A stretch of DNA of 64,000 nucleotides from Imbricaverruca yamaguchii (Eukaryota > Arthropoda > Thecostraca > Neoverrucidae), in the NCBI GenBank assembly GCA_034440575.1, contig JAOTOL010000904.1:62001-126000 (forward strand), written 5' to 3'. This document shows positions 49,985 to 61,552 of this stretch, piece by piece. The notes beneath the pieces are model-generated. The model did not search any database. It saw nothing but the letters and a program-made list of their open reading frames with translations, and was not told the origin of the DNA. The position numbers and the translations under genes are program-made. Position 1 is the stretch's first letter, and each line of letters starts with the position of its first letter.

Positions 49985-51600
49985 TTGATAAGTTGTTCCT
50001 ATTTATCTCAGTATAAGATAACAATGGGTGCCTATGAAATATACTGATCGAAATCCGGCGACTATTTGTACGAGTTTTGCTTCAGCCGCCTTGAAATCCT
50101 TTTTCTCCCGCATGCAAATACTAGATAGGCCACTGTTCAAGCTACTCTATCTGGGATGTGTGAACCCCGAGTCTTAATCACCGAAAAGGGCTTTCTTAGA
50201 CCTCCGATGTAAAATACAGCTCATGAGATATAGGTGGTTCTGTTGTTGGGGAAGGGAAGGTGGTGCGAACAGTAGGAGAAGTCCCTCCTACAACCTCAAA
50301 ACACTGCAGCTTAAAGTTGTTGATTTCTTGATTTTTCAAGCAAACATTTGGAGACATCAGGATAAAGAGCTTGAATTTTCTCCTGCACCAGCCTTGAAGG
50401 CTTGTCGATAGCACTGACCATGAGTGTATCCTAGAGTGAGGAAACGGCGACCAACTCCCTCCCTGAAACAATGAAACCTCAATTGGAATTGACCTGAAAT
50501 TGAATACTCCGTGTATTCAGGCTTATAATATTGGCAGGAATGTACACAGACATGTTTCAGCCCCTTTTTCCACACCATTTTGGAATAAGGGAAACCACAC
50601 ATATGATTAATGCTCCAGCATTACAGCCAGGTATTTGTACGAAATGCTGACATTATTTCCTATCATAAAAAATGCGCCTTACTTGTTGTAAAAACTGTGG
50701 CTTAGTGCTTTATTCATTTTTTAGGCATGCATGGCCACAAATCCTCTTCTTAATAGCACACTTTGCACTGTAGTTGGTCAATTTCTCTCCAAAGTGCATT
50801 CGGTGTGCCCCTTTCTTCAGGGGTCATGTATCATTGTGAACCAGCTGATGCACACAGTGCACCTCAAATTACTGATATTTATGGTCTAGGATGTGACCAT
50901 GCAGAAATAATGCTTCAATGAATATGCACTCCCGTGAGAATATTTCATTAATTATGCATGGTAATTCATAAGCAAATTGAGTTCACAAAAGCATCATAGT
51001 TGGAAAGGAGGATATTTCCACCAAAATGCACTTTGATGCTGCCCTTAAAGCTCTGGAGCAACTCCGACATGCATATAATGAAACACAGATAAAATATTGA
51101 AATTAATTCTGATAAGCTGCATATCAGATACTTCCCACTTAATCTACAAAATACCTTACCTTCTTATTGCTTAGCACAGGGCTAGAGAGCAGATAATGAG
51201 GCACATGTCATGCCAAATATACTTACATTTTAGTGCCAGCTAATGGTTTCCATATGCTGGGCAATGGGTATTGAACTATGGTTATATCTGTCATACCATG
51301 TATGTTGCTTTCATCTGGTGTTCGCTGCACATTCAAGATTATAATATTCCAAGACATAGGTGGCAAAGTTTTTTTTTCTCCAAAGGGAGGTTAGCATATG
51401 TTAGATTAAGTTATGCCGCATTTTTGTATACATTTCGTTGAATGTTCTACTACCTAAATAAGTCATTTTTTGTTGTTATTTTGCATACCAACTGAAAGGT
51501 AAGCATTTGCACAGAAAATGAACGATTCCATCACCTTAGTCACCTTCATAAACATTGCATTAGAATGCTAAATTCCAAGGATTCATAGAACGAATAAAAG
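49985..51600. other. Unassigned stretch, no gene recognised
   Basis: AT-rich with short frames on both strands. Nothing is named. Confidence 0.45.
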
Positions 51601-51607
51601 CATGCAT

Positions 51608-52850
51608 GAACAATTTGATCAGGGAAATCAGGTTGATGTAGCATATCTTGACTTTAGTAAGGCCTTTGACAAGGTACCCCATAAACGGTTAGTGATACAG
51701 CTTCAGTCCCATGGAATTCCGGGAGCATCTTAAAATGGATAGAGTTGTGGCTTTCAGATAGACACCAAAGAGTGATGCTAAATGGTACAAAGTCATCATG
51801 GCAAAATGTTCTTGGTGGAGTCCCCCAGGGGTCAGTACTGGGGCCACTACTGTTCATTATATTTGTAAATAACATTGAAATTGGCCTAAGCAATAAAGTT
51901 TTGAAATTTGCGGATGATTTGAAGGTCTATAGGGCAATAACAGGTCAAGATGAGCATATCTCGCTGCAAAAAGACTTAGACGAACTTGTGTAGTGGTTCG
52001 AAGAATGGCAAATTAAATTTGATTTTGATGAGTGCAGGATCGTGCATGTGGGTGAGCAGCGTATGAGGGCTCCATACTTGATGGGTGGCCGGGTGCTATC
52101 GGTGGCTCAACGTGGGGGGGGGGATTTGGGTGTTGTTCTGGACACAAGGTTGGGGGCATCGGAGCAGACCGGGGAGGCCGGGAGGAGGGCGGTGGGAGTG
52201 CTCGGGGCGATGGGTGGGAGTGTGTCATGCGGAGGTGAGGAGGTCATCGGGAGGCTTTGCTGTGCATGTGTCGGGCCGCATTTGGAGTGCTGCATCCAGG
52301 CTTGATCTCCTGGCTATGAAAGGGATTGTTGGCTTTTGGAGAGAGTACGAGGGAGGGCTGCAAGAGTGCTTAATAGCTTGGGCAATCTGGCATGTGAGGA
52401 GGGATTGGGGAGGTTGAATGAGTTTTCACTTGGATATGGAAGGCTGAGAGGAGATCTCATCGAGGTCTTTGAATTTGTCCATGGAATGGAGAGGGGATGT
52501 CTTGGGGAAGTGTTTGAATTGAACGGAAGTGATGCAGATGGAGGTCATAGATTCAAAGTTGAAGTTGACCACAGCGGAGCGAGGTTGGGGCGGACTTTCA
52601 TCAGCAACAGGGTGGTGGAGCACTGGAGCCAGCTGCCGGAGAGCATTGTCAGTGGCAGCACGTTGAGCATCTTTAAAAGCAGCATGGACAATCATTGTAG
52701 GAATGGAGGGCTTGCTTTTCAGTGTTGCAGGGAGGGGTGGTTGACGGATTGGGGGGGGGGGGGGGCAACTGGTTCGGTGTAATGAGTGCAACCAGGAGGG
52801 GCCCTTGTGGCTCGTAGTTGCACTGATCTTTTATGTCTTTATGTCTTTAT
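51608..52850 (+). mobile_element. CR1/L2-like LINE 3' copy with A-to-G hypermutated 3' two thirds
   Basis: Same family as the minus-strand element at 3597-6735. It starts at the RT motif A region (DVAYLDFSKAFDKVP), keeps LKFADDLKVYRAI, and runs to the same 3' tail (tgtctttatgtctttatg). From 51616 to about 52010 it differs from the other copy by few, mixed changes. From about 52020 to the end it is saturated with A-to-G changes on the sense strand, turning lysines to Glu/Gly, Arg to Gly, Tyr to Cys and Asn to Ser at conserved RT positions. Small indels and stops also break the frame. Confidence 0.92.
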
Positions 52851-53105
52851 GAACCCAAACAATACTCCTCAGCCTCATATACCCACGCCAACAATCAGAA
52901 GCACTGTATGCCACACCACAACACACATGTCTTCACTGCGCCACAGCTGAATCTTAGCCAGTATTTAAAATGATTTGGAATGCTTACGTGACGTCACCAT
53001 ATATTCCAAAATCCTGGTAGATTATACTATAAATCTAGCACATTTCTGCTTATGTCACTCGGGCTGGAACTAGAAAACCTACTAGGTTCTGTTGTACCCT
53101 TTAGT
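52851..53105. other. Unassigned, no gene recognised
   Basis: No features seen beyond short frames. Confidence 0.4.
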
Positions 53106-53108
53106 CTT

Positions 53109-53138
53109 AGTACCCAGGTCCGGAGGGACCTGGGTACT
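53109..53138. repeat. Perfect 13-bp inverted repeat (hairpin)
   Basis: agtacccaggtcc, loop ggag, ggacctgggtact. It could form a stable stem-loop. No adjacent T-run suggests it is not a pol III terminator-type structure. Confidence 0.85.
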
Positions 53139-53223
53139 GCATCTGAGAGTGGGTTGATCAGCCCAAGTGATCAGACGCTCCAGCGATGCTGCAGAAGCAC
53201 CGCTTTGAGTTTGCCACCATCAG

Positions 53224-53345
53224 GTGTCTGGCAGATCGCAGTTCGTGGTGACGTGAGCTGGATAGACTCGTCCAGCTCGGTGGTCAGCTTCGCGCTGACC
53301 TACCGATCGAATGGCGTCTTCACCAGGCGAAAGGGCGTGGGGCAG
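53224..53345 (+). CDS. Candidate downstream exon of the DOMON/EGF gene (weak)
   Basis: Between a gccaccatcag acceptor and a gttgaa donor lie two bases plus 40 open codons, VWQIAVRGDVSWIDSSSSVV then SFALTYRSNGVFTRRKGVGQ. The entry phase fits exon 10, and GC and codon use resemble the gene's other exons more than the surroundings. I do not recognise the domain, the donor is weak, and 6.8 kb of intron would be needed. It could also belong to an unrelated gene or be chance. Confidence 0.25.
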
Positions 53346-54255
53346 GTTGAAGGTTGCTTTGGGTTTCAGGGACAGAGCTCAGCTCCTAGGTTAGGACGTA
53401 CAGGTCAGGTGGATTATTTTTATTTTCACCACCATATCCATTCTACTAGCACCATGCATTGTATTACACATGACATCAGATGCATGAAGTTCAGTTAACA
53501 AATGTTGATTTAGGCATCACCATTTGCATTTTCGTGTGTGCCATCATGACCTCGTGCCATCATGGCTTCTGATATAAAAATGTAGCATGCTAGATTTTCG
53601 TTTAGTCAAGAACATTGGAAATTGTCAACGTATTACACAGCAAATGCATGGCGCGTCTTATTACCAGAAGTTGAGTAGACAATTGCCCTCTTTCATTTTG
53701 AGGTCAAAGTGACATGATTCGACAAGATTGACATGATGTGACAATGCAATTAACTACACATCATAAGAGAGCTTGTTTCAATGTGGTTCATATTTGAATA
53801 TTGGAAATTACTTGCACCTCCTCTGGAAACTAAAATATGGCATTAATCTTAGCAAGCCCACTCTGATGGTGTTCCTTCATAAACCCACCACCAGAGTGGC
53901 GCCTCCGGTATTAGGTCCGCTCATGACGCCTGACGTTACCTAGAGGTATTGTCGGACGTAAATGAGCTGGCTTGCCCTAAGAACTAGCATAATGTAAAAC
54001 AATTACACAGAGGTGCCATCGGACGTCAATGAGCCGATTTGCCATGTAATCCATAACGTTAAACGGCTACCCAACGTAATTTGTGTCTTCCGAATTCAAT
54101 TTTTGGATGAGGGGTGAGCGGTGCCTTCTAGCAGATGTCTGCATGACTAGCATGTGCTTCACAGCTTAATCTTTATTCTCCAAAACATGACAGCTCTTGC
54201 CTTATCTCGCATGACCACTCATCCCCAGGAAAATCGACGGGAGGTGGGTAAGCTG
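53346..54255. other. Unassigned, with a short diverged duplication
   Basis: 53945-54040 contains two related blocks (agaggtattgtcggacgtaa / agaggtgccatcggacgtca, each followed by atgag and tttgcc-like words). Nothing else is recognised. Confidence 0.5.
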
Positions 54256-54258
54256 TCT

Positions 54259-54562
54259 GGCTGGTGCTGCGGCCGCTCGTCAGCAGGTGCTGCGGCCGCC
54301 CGTCAGCTGCTGCTGCGGCCGCCAATCAGCTGGTGCTGCGGTCGTCCGTCAGCTGCTGCTGCGGCCACCCGTCAGCTGCTGCTGCGGCCGCCCGTCGGCT
54401 GATGCTGCAGCCGCCCGTCGGCTGATGCTGCAGCCGCCCGTCGGCTGATGCTGCGGCCGCCCGTCAGCTGATGATGCAGCCGCCCGTCGGCTGATGCTGC
54501 AGCCGCCCGTCGGCTGATGCTGCAGCCGCCCGTCGGCTGATGCTGCGGCCGCCCGTCGGTTT
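54259..54562. repeat. 24-bp GC-rich minisatellite, about 12 units
   Basis: Units are cgtcggctgatgctgcagcc plus gccc, with NotI-type gcggccgc words in several units. Ala/Arg/Ser frames on both strands are artefacts. Confidence 0.93.
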
Positions 54563-54689
54563 GTGGTGTGGCAGTTTCGGGCTGTCGGCTGGATTTCGAG
54601 GGCCGGCTGCCTGTGTTATGTTTCTGCCGCCTGGGCTGCTGTTGATGTTCGTCGCTGGCGACTGCGGCTGGATGTGTCTGTGTCGGGAT

Positions 54690-54800
54690 GGCCTCTCCAG
54701 TCACGTGACCGCCGGCGGGATGGCCTCATTAGTCACGTGACCGCCAGTGGCGGTGACCTCACCAGTCACGTGACCGCCGGTGGTGGTGGCCTCACCAGTA
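54690..54800. repeat. Three ~36-bp units with a TCACGTGA palindrome
   Basis: agtcacgtgaccgcc is repeated three times with variable ggcggtg spacers. TCACGTGA matches an E-box-type (bHLH) site, but a regulatory role is not supported by anything else. Confidence 0.8.
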
Positions 54801-56160
54801 ACTTAGTCCTCTTAGTGATGCACATATTTTAACTTGGAAGGCAATATTTGTGGATTTGAATGAAACACAATTTTTCCTGATGATATTCTGTCGTCGGACC
54901 TCAGTTTTGTGTGGAAGCGCCAGGATGGATGAGATTTGGATGCTCCATGTATTCCTGAAATAAAACAGGTCTTTCCTCGGAGCACTTGTGCATCTAGCCA
55001 GTCGGTTTAGGTGGCTGACTTCTGAGAAATCTTTTTTTTTAATCCTAAAATTCCTCCAATATTATGGCTGTTGTAGACAAGCATCGAAAGGATATTGTTG
55101 AGGTGGAACGAACCACAGTCGCATCAGTAAGAAATATTTCCTTCGGTTAGGCGGGGGGGGGGGGGGGGGGCGACGGCCGGTCAAGACATATTGGTCTCCC
55201 TCTCTGCCTTTGTTGGGGCATTGCCGGAATGGCTCCATGGGTCCACCATGTCTGAGAGTATTTTACGTTGCTTAAAAATCAACATAAATTCCACGAAATC
55301 TACCCGAGGGGCTGATGAAGCCCAAAGTCAGTCTTCACCAACTAGGATAATTTTAAAGTATTGCCAGTGAGAGAACATTTCATGGTGCTGGCCTGATGAA
55401 CAAAACTTGACCATGGATATTAAGGACAGAATACATGCAGGAAATTGGAGGACTCACATCGGTTGGAGGCCTGCTCAGTGGGGCTCCATGGTAAGCGGCG
55501 GTATTATGGGGTATGTCAGCTTTGACAGGCGCCCTCCCGAAATGCATACAAAGCACGCACATAGCCGGCTCCCTGGACTGGAATCAGAGGAGTTACCCAC
55601 GCATGCCTCTGGTTAAGTAATCTCAAATATGCCATGCTTTGAAGCCGATTCTTTCAATGCATTGCCATTGGTCGCACGCTAAACTTAGGAATCATTGGTG
55701 GTTCCAATCCTATCCAACATAAATGCACGTGACATCCCACGCGTAAGTCCTATCATTTCCATGGTGAATCTAACTTGACGAGCGTAATTTTGGAAGCGGA
55801 AATATCAAACTGGCAATACTTTTCCTCTATGTAGTATTTAGGAACTAAAGGACAATCTTTGAGAACAACGCCTACCAAAAATTGTTTGTATCCAGCAGTC
55901 AACACTCAACACCATCAAAGAGAGCAAAACAGACCCCCCACAATGCAGTTCCAAATATTTCGTCAGCCGTTGATAGTGCTGCAAGGTACGCAGCAATATA
56001 TGTTCTACTAAAGTAAAATAAATTGTTATATAATAATAAATACCCAAATTGGACCTATAGTGTAAGTAAGATTTATCCATGTACTCAATTCGATATCTTT
56101 CCACAGCAACATTACCACAGATATATAAAATAAACAATCCACCACTATTGGAACATTCTC
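54801..56160. other. Unassigned stretch with a poly-G run
   Basis: About 20 consecutive G near 55150. No gene recognised. Confidence 0.45.
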
Positions 56161-56169
56161 ACCCATGCC

Positions 56170-57240
56170 AGTTGCCGTTCACCCGTCCCAGCTGACGTCA
56201 TCTGGTGGCAGTTTCTCACCAGTGATGCGTAGAGGGCAGGGGGGAAAAGGAACAAATTTCCCCCGGGAGTTGCTGAGCCTGAAAGAATCACGCCGTGGGC
56301 TGCAAAAACAATTCACCGGGGTGTCGAAAAATAACATTATAACATTGTGGCCAGAAAAAAACTTGCGCAGGGACCACAAATACCGCATTGGGGTTAAAAA
56401 GATCAGACAGTATCCCAAAGGATTAGACATATACCCAGAAATAAGCATGGAACCCAAAAATGTACCTGGACCCTCAAATTGCATTAAAAGCCACATAATC
56501 GCGAAGGGCCCAAAACCAGCGTACCGAGGTATCGAAAACCAAATCGCTCCGCTAAAAAAATATCCACACCGGGCCCAAAATATTACGACTATGCCAGAAA
56601 ATTCGTGCCTAGCTCGAAAATTCGCACATGGGCGCTGACAAATCTGCGGAGATATGAAATATCCCGTTGTGGTCCTAAGTATTTTTTGGGGCAATCGCCA
56701 AAATAAGTTGAGCGAGGCCCCAAAATCGCACCTGAAGGAGAAAAATGTAGCCGAAGCGCCTCGAAAGCAAGGAACTAGAAAACATAATTCGAGGGCAGGA
56801 AATGCATTGAATCTCGACACAAATCGTACCAGAGGCACCTAAGTATCACCTAAGGCCTGGAAATCGTACCGGAGCCCCGACAAGTTGTACCTGGGCACCA
56901 AAACAACATCAAGAGTCCCAAGACAATCGCACCGAGGGCCCGAAAATATTGTGCCGGGGCTCCGAAGGAAATAATTTCGTCGAAATCCGGAACACGACCT
57001 AGGCTCCAGGAAATTCAGAAGAAGTCCAGAACAATCACATCGAACTTAGAACGTCGCCACGATAGCTCATGTCGGCGCTGGGAGAAGCTCATGATTTGAC
57101 GCAAATGCTCACACCGAAGCCCTGAGACGTTGAGCCGAAACCCTTACAAATCACGCTGTGGCACAAATTTCCGTCGTGGGACCGAAACTTCGCCTCGAGA
57201 ATCCAAGTAATTACAACGTAACCCCAAAAGCACACAGGAC
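56170..57240. repeat. Degenerate ~21-23 bp tandem repeat, A-rich on plus strand
   Basis: Best seen at 56845-56990, where units such as aaatcgtaccggagccccga, aagttgtacctgggcaccaa and caatcgcaccgagggcccga follow one another. Conservation within units is low. It is the strand-swapped look-alike of 7240-9850. Open frames (157 codons plus, 219 codons minus) reflect the lack of stops in the repeat. Confidence 0.65.
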
Positions 57241-58617
57241 GCCAGAAAACAAGCATTCTTTTTTTCATTGCTTCCAATGATTCCAAGAAAATTATCGTGC
57301 GCGTGCAATGCTCGATATCATTGCTAGAAATTCACTCAACGTCATCTTGTTTGCGGTACTTGAATCTCAAGCTACGACCACCACATCCTGGCTCCATCCT
57401 GGCCACTTCGTTCTCGCGACGGATCCATAGAAGCTTATCTAACATGTTACCTGGAGAGGAAAACTGTCCTAATCATCAAAATATAATACTTTTCGCGATA
57501 AACACGCAGTTATCGACCAAGTTTATCATTTTCGACATACTTTGCCGCTGCCATTTTCCCGGGATAACATTTTTATAACTTGTCCTAGGATCCAGAGTGT
57601 GTCACCGTATTACCTATGTCGAGTAAAATATGTGGAGGAGATTGTCAGTGGATTCACCAGAACGGCATTCCTCCAGGAACGGTCGACTGCTTCCTCTCCT
57701 CTTCCTGTCTTTTCAGCCAATCTCACATCGCTGGAAAATATGGGCGTCTTGCTGAAGTCAAAATTTACTCCATGTATTGCTCTTGATTAGTGGCGCTGCC
57801 TTTGCACCGCTCCCCCGGTAACCAGCAGGGGGAAATTATCTGACAAAGTTGCGTCGAGTGAACCAGACTGTGAGACATTTTTGTGTTACCCAACTTCTCC
57901 AATGGCCATCTTGGTCATGTTGGGACAGCTATTGCAGCATATTGCAGGGAGTGTGCTTACAGTGCCAGGAGGCGCGCTCACGTGGCTCAGGGGGTGAAAG
58001 CATTCTAGGAAGACGTCCAGATGGGTGTCTGTACTAGCGCTGTCAAGGGAGGTGAAAACGTTTCACAAGTGGGTCCTTAGGTTTGCATTAGGGGTGCCAG
58101 CTATTTGAAACGGCGTCCTTGTTTTCAACAGTCCCATCATCTGACTCAAAGAGTCTGACTGCAAAGAGAGAACCGAGTGACCCAGGAGGGTGCCTCCATC
58201 CTCAAGGTATCAAACTGCCAAGAAGAACGCATTTGTTGCCGGGAGAGGAACATATGTAGCTGATAACTGCCCCATGCTATGAAGAGCGGTGTCAGAATGG
58301 ACAAGGCATGGGGGCGTCTACATTCCTAAGGCACACAGATGTACGGAAAGGTGCATACGGGTAGCTTCCATCGTTCTTAGTAGTTTGCAGATTGTTGTTG
58401 GGTGGATAAACTCCACCGATTTGGAGGCCAGCTGGTTGGTTCAACTGGATGGACACTTGCCCACCCAGTCCATATCCTATCCGAAGTACTGCTTCCCTTG
58501 ACGATGGTGTTCAATTTCTGGACCGATGGTGCTCCCATTGTCGATGGCGCCCTATTGCCAAAGACATGGACGTCGTAGTGTTATATCAGAGTGTAGCCTC
58601 TGATGGTAGACTCCTTA
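57241..58617. other. Unassigned stretch, no gene recognised
   Basis: Fragments such as WINSTDLEASWLVQLDGHLP and VFNFWTDGAPIVDGALLPKT hint at an old coding relic on the plus strand. I cannot assign it to a family. Confidence 0.4.
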
Positions 58618-58625
58618 GTGTAGGC

Positions 58626-58636
58626 CAGGGGCGCCG
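58626..58636 (+). repeat. hAT left terminal inverted repeat
   Basis: caggggcgccg, the reverse complement of the right end at 63478-63488. Confidence 0.96.
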
Positions 58637-59206
58637 CCACGAATTTTTGGCTGGGGGGGTCAGGCTCCACAGTTCAGCAACGACCTATGGGGTTCAATGT
58701 CCGGTGAGCGGGGGGGGATGGAGAAAGCAAAGCTTGGTGTGTACAGCCAACCAGTCAAAGACAATAAACTGGGAACACTTCATGCTTTATCCATGAACAG
58801 CAACTCTGCATTGATAATCATAGCAACTTTTCTACCATTGCCCCGGATTCGGCGACAAGCGTAACATTCCCCGACTATGGCAACATTTTCAGCATTCAGA
58901 AGCGTAGACTTGACTCGTACATCATCGACTGCATCAGCGACACCGATGCGGACTAGATAAATTCAGCGACTGCCACGAGGAATTCATGCCTACAAACATA
59001 CAACAACTGTTCGTGAGGAATTAAATCAAAATGCTACAACGTTCTTCGAAATAAAAATTGGCGCTCCCGTCCCAGGCAAAGCACAAAATCAGGTAATGTA
59101 TCGCGATGCGTCGGCAGTTCAATCAAGCAATCTGAAATTAGAGGGCTCATAAACAAACTGGAGCTCCCGCTGCCGCTGTGACACATGCGCGCCACTCGCC
59201 AGTCCT

Positions 59207-61552
59207 TTACGCGAGTCCGAACACCCGCTCTCGCCCAGGGTTCTGAAGGATGAAGGCAGCCGCGACCTGGTCGACATCCACGCGAGTCAGGCGGTCGCGG
59301 TGGACGTGGCACACAGCTACTGCGTTGAGGCGCGCCTGCCCCATTGTGACGCGCAGCCATGTCCTCAGCCGGCGGAGCGTACTGAAGCTGCGCTCAGCCG
59401 TGGCGGAGCTGGCCGGCAGGGTGAGGAGCAGGCGCGTCAGCTTCACTGCGTCCGGGAACATCTTGCGTGTGGGCTCATCCAGGTTCCGGATTATATCTGC
59501 CGCTTCTTCGAGGCTTTCCGGCCGCCTGCTTTTAAACAGGACGCGTAGTTGCGGCGCCAGGTCAGCAGCTGACAGCTCCGCTGACCAGGGAGAGCTGCTC
59601 AGGAACTCTCTGAGGCCTGCGGCGCCACCGTCAGCCAGCAGCGCCTGCTCCGCCTTGGCGTGATGCTTGACGCCTTCCTGGTCCAGGCGGTCACTCAGCT
59701 GGATGCAGGCGGTGTCGATGGCCAGCAGCAGCTCTCGCCGTAGGTACTGTTGGATGTCAGCTGGCTCGTCTGGTTCACCGCCGTCGCCGTCGGCGTTGCT
59801 GGCTGAAGCGCGCTTCTCCCGCGGCAGCACGATTGGCACGTCGCAGCCTGATCCCTTCACCTGCTGCAGGCACTCCTGGATGGCTTCGTCCGCCCCGTCG
59901 CGCTGAGCCTGCAGCTGCTGCTTGGCGGACTCGGCTCCACGCAGAAGCTGGGAGACAGTGCAGCGGGAACCCTGGACGCTGCGGTTAAGCCGGTCCAAAG
60001 GCGACAGCACTGCACGCGCCAGGTGGAGCGCCAGCAGGGTTGACTCCTTGCGCAGCTGGGCGTGAAGGCCCGCCGCTCTCGCCGCCACGTGGCGACCAGC
60101 GCCCAACTCCGCCACCGTGGCCAGTACCTCGCTGTACTGGTTGATGGCAGCATCCACTGCCTGTAGCCGCACTGTCCACCTGGTGGGGCAGAGCGGCCGC
60201 AGCTTCCTTGGCACCTCCTCCCCCTTGCCCACGCACAGCTGCCGGAACTTCTCCCGGAAGGTGAGGGACTGGCCGAAGAGGCGGCCCAGCTCGTTCAGTG
60301 TGTAGAGGGCGTTGCGGATCAGCTGGGAGGCGTCGGCGCTCTCCTTCGCCACTAGGTTGATGCAGTGGGCGCCGCAGTGGACAAAGAGCGCTGCTGGCTG
60401 TTTGCCGCGCAGGATGGCTTGGGCGCCGCGGAAACCTCCCGCCATGTTTGCGGCCCCATCGAAAGTGAGGCCGCGAAGGCCAGCCAGGCGGAGGTTCAAG
60501 CGCTGAAGCGAGTCCTCGATGATGCGCGCCAGAGCAGCACCCGTCGTCGACGGCGTCTCGTGAAACCCCACGAACTCCTCGTGGACTTGGAGGGCCTGGT
60601 CTGTATACCGGATGCACACCGACTGCTGCTCGTGGCCGCTGAGGTCTTGGGTGCCGTCGACGATCACGGAGTAGCAGAGGTCGCCGGCCGCACTGTCTTG
60701 GATCTCCGTGATGATCTCTCGCAGCACCTGATGACTGGCGAGCAGCAGCAGCTCATTCTGACAGTCTGAATGCGTGAATCGCTCCCTTCTTTGCAGCCAC
60801 TGCTGTAGCTCGGGGCAGTCGGCGGCTCGCAGCTGCAGCAGCTCGATGAAGTTGCCCTGGTCCTGTTCATGCCCTCTGAGGGCCAGACCCTGTCTGCCTA
60901 GGTGCACGAGGCTGGTGATTATCTTCACGAGGCAGGCCCTGTTGGTCTGCTGCTGGCGCTGATTGGCCGTCTGAATGACGTCTACGATCGGGCGGCTCGC
61001 AGTTGGGAGGTTGTCCCCGTGATCTGTGGAGATGGCGTGCTGCTTAAACTTCTCCAGCGCCTTCTTCCAGTTGTTGAAGCCGCCAGCCCAGAAGCCAGGT
61101 TTCTGAGCTGGGTTGGCGGTGCCGCGCTCGTGCGCGCGGACGCAGTAGAAACATAATACTTTTCCACGGACTAGGTCGAAGTGCAGCCATGGGTACTGCT
61201 GGTACCAGTGATCATGGAAGACCACAGTCTTGCCTTGAAGCACCTGCTTAGGGATCGTCCTAGCTGGCGGCTGATTTGGCGTCTCTAAATCCAGGAGGCG
61301 CCATGGCGACTGCTGCGGCGATGATGTTGAGTCACGACTGAGACCAGGATCTGGAAGAAAAGGAGGAGGAAGGGCATACAAATGGCCAGAAAATGGATGT
61401 GTGGGAAAATCACTCGCGTCGAACGCACGTTTTAGACGACGAGATGGTGTTCCTTCATTGACCACTGGTTTCACAACTCTAGCTATAGCTCCAGCACAAC
61501 TCCAGCACAACTCCAAAGAAAACCCCAAGAAACTTTGCGAGCGGAAAGCCAA
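59207..61552 (-). CDS. hAT transposase (TTF-type zinc finger, DUF4371-like core, C-terminal dimerisation region), 781 codons
   Basis: Cut-and-paste transposase, uninterrupted. Visible in order: an N-terminal TTF/BED-like zinc finger at about residues 108-180 (PWLHFDLVRGKVLCFYC with downstream histidines); the RNase-H-like core with YSVIVDGTQDLSGHEQQ (aspartate near 299), GLTFDGAANMAGGFRGAQ (aspartate near 365) and VHCGAHCINLVAKES; an all-helical insertion; then the C-terminal LPASSATAERSFSTLRRLRT (glutamate near 720) with RLNAVAVCHVHRD. All three acidic catalytic residues expected for hAT are present. The layout matches the ZMYM/THAP-repressor-like hAT group. The start methionine chosen is the first in frame; the real protein may begin at a later one or use an upstream exon. 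Confidence 0.93.
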   Translation of the reverse strand: MAFRSQSFLGFSLELCWSCAGAIARVVKPVVNEGTPSRRLKRAFDASDFPTHPFSGHLYALPPPFLPDPGLSRDSTSSPQQSPWRLLDLETPNQPPARTIPKQVLQGKTVVFHDHWYQQYPWLHFDLVRGKVLCFYCVRAHERGTANPAQKPGFWAGGFNNWKKALEKFKQHAISTDHGDNLPTASRPIVDVIQTANQRQQQTNRACLVKIITSLVHLGRQGLALRGHEQDQGNFIELLQLRAADCPELQQWLQRRERFTHSDCQNELLLLASHQVLREIITEIQDSAAGDLCYSVIVDGTQDLSGHEQQSVCIRYTDQALQVHEEFVGFHETPSTTGAALARIIEDSLQRLNLRLAGLRGLTFDGAANMAGGFRGAQAILRGKQPAALFVHCGAHCINLVAKESADASQLIRNALYTLNELGRLFGQSLTFREKFRQLCVGKGEEVPRKLRPLCPTRWTVRLQAVDAAINQYSEVLATVAELGAGRHVAARAAGLHAQLRKESTLLALHLARAVLSPLDRLNRSVQGSRCTVSQLLRGAESAKQQLQAQRDGADEAIQECLQQVKGSGCDVPIVLPREKRASASNADGDGGEPDEPADIQQYLRRELLLAIDTACIQLSDRLDQEGVKHHAKAEQALLADGGAAGLREFLSSSPWSAELSAADLAPQLRVLFKSRRPESLEEAADIIRNLDEPTRKMFPDAVKLTRLLLTLPASSATAERSFSTLRRLRTWLRVTMGQARLNAVAVCHVHRDRLTRVDVDQVAAAFILQNPGRERVFGLA

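Noticed and set aside
54690..54800. Enhancer made of three TCACGTGA sites
   Set aside because: The sites recur because they are part of a 36-bp tandem unit; no nearby gene start supports regulation.
56165..56838. 157-codon plus and 219-codon minus open frames
   Set aside because: No motif, overlapping on opposite strands, and the sequence is a degenerate 21-23 bp repeat with few stops.
59250..60769. Plus-strand and alternate-frame ORFs across the hAT transposase
   Set aside because: Shadow frames of the GC-rich transposase gene on the minus strand.
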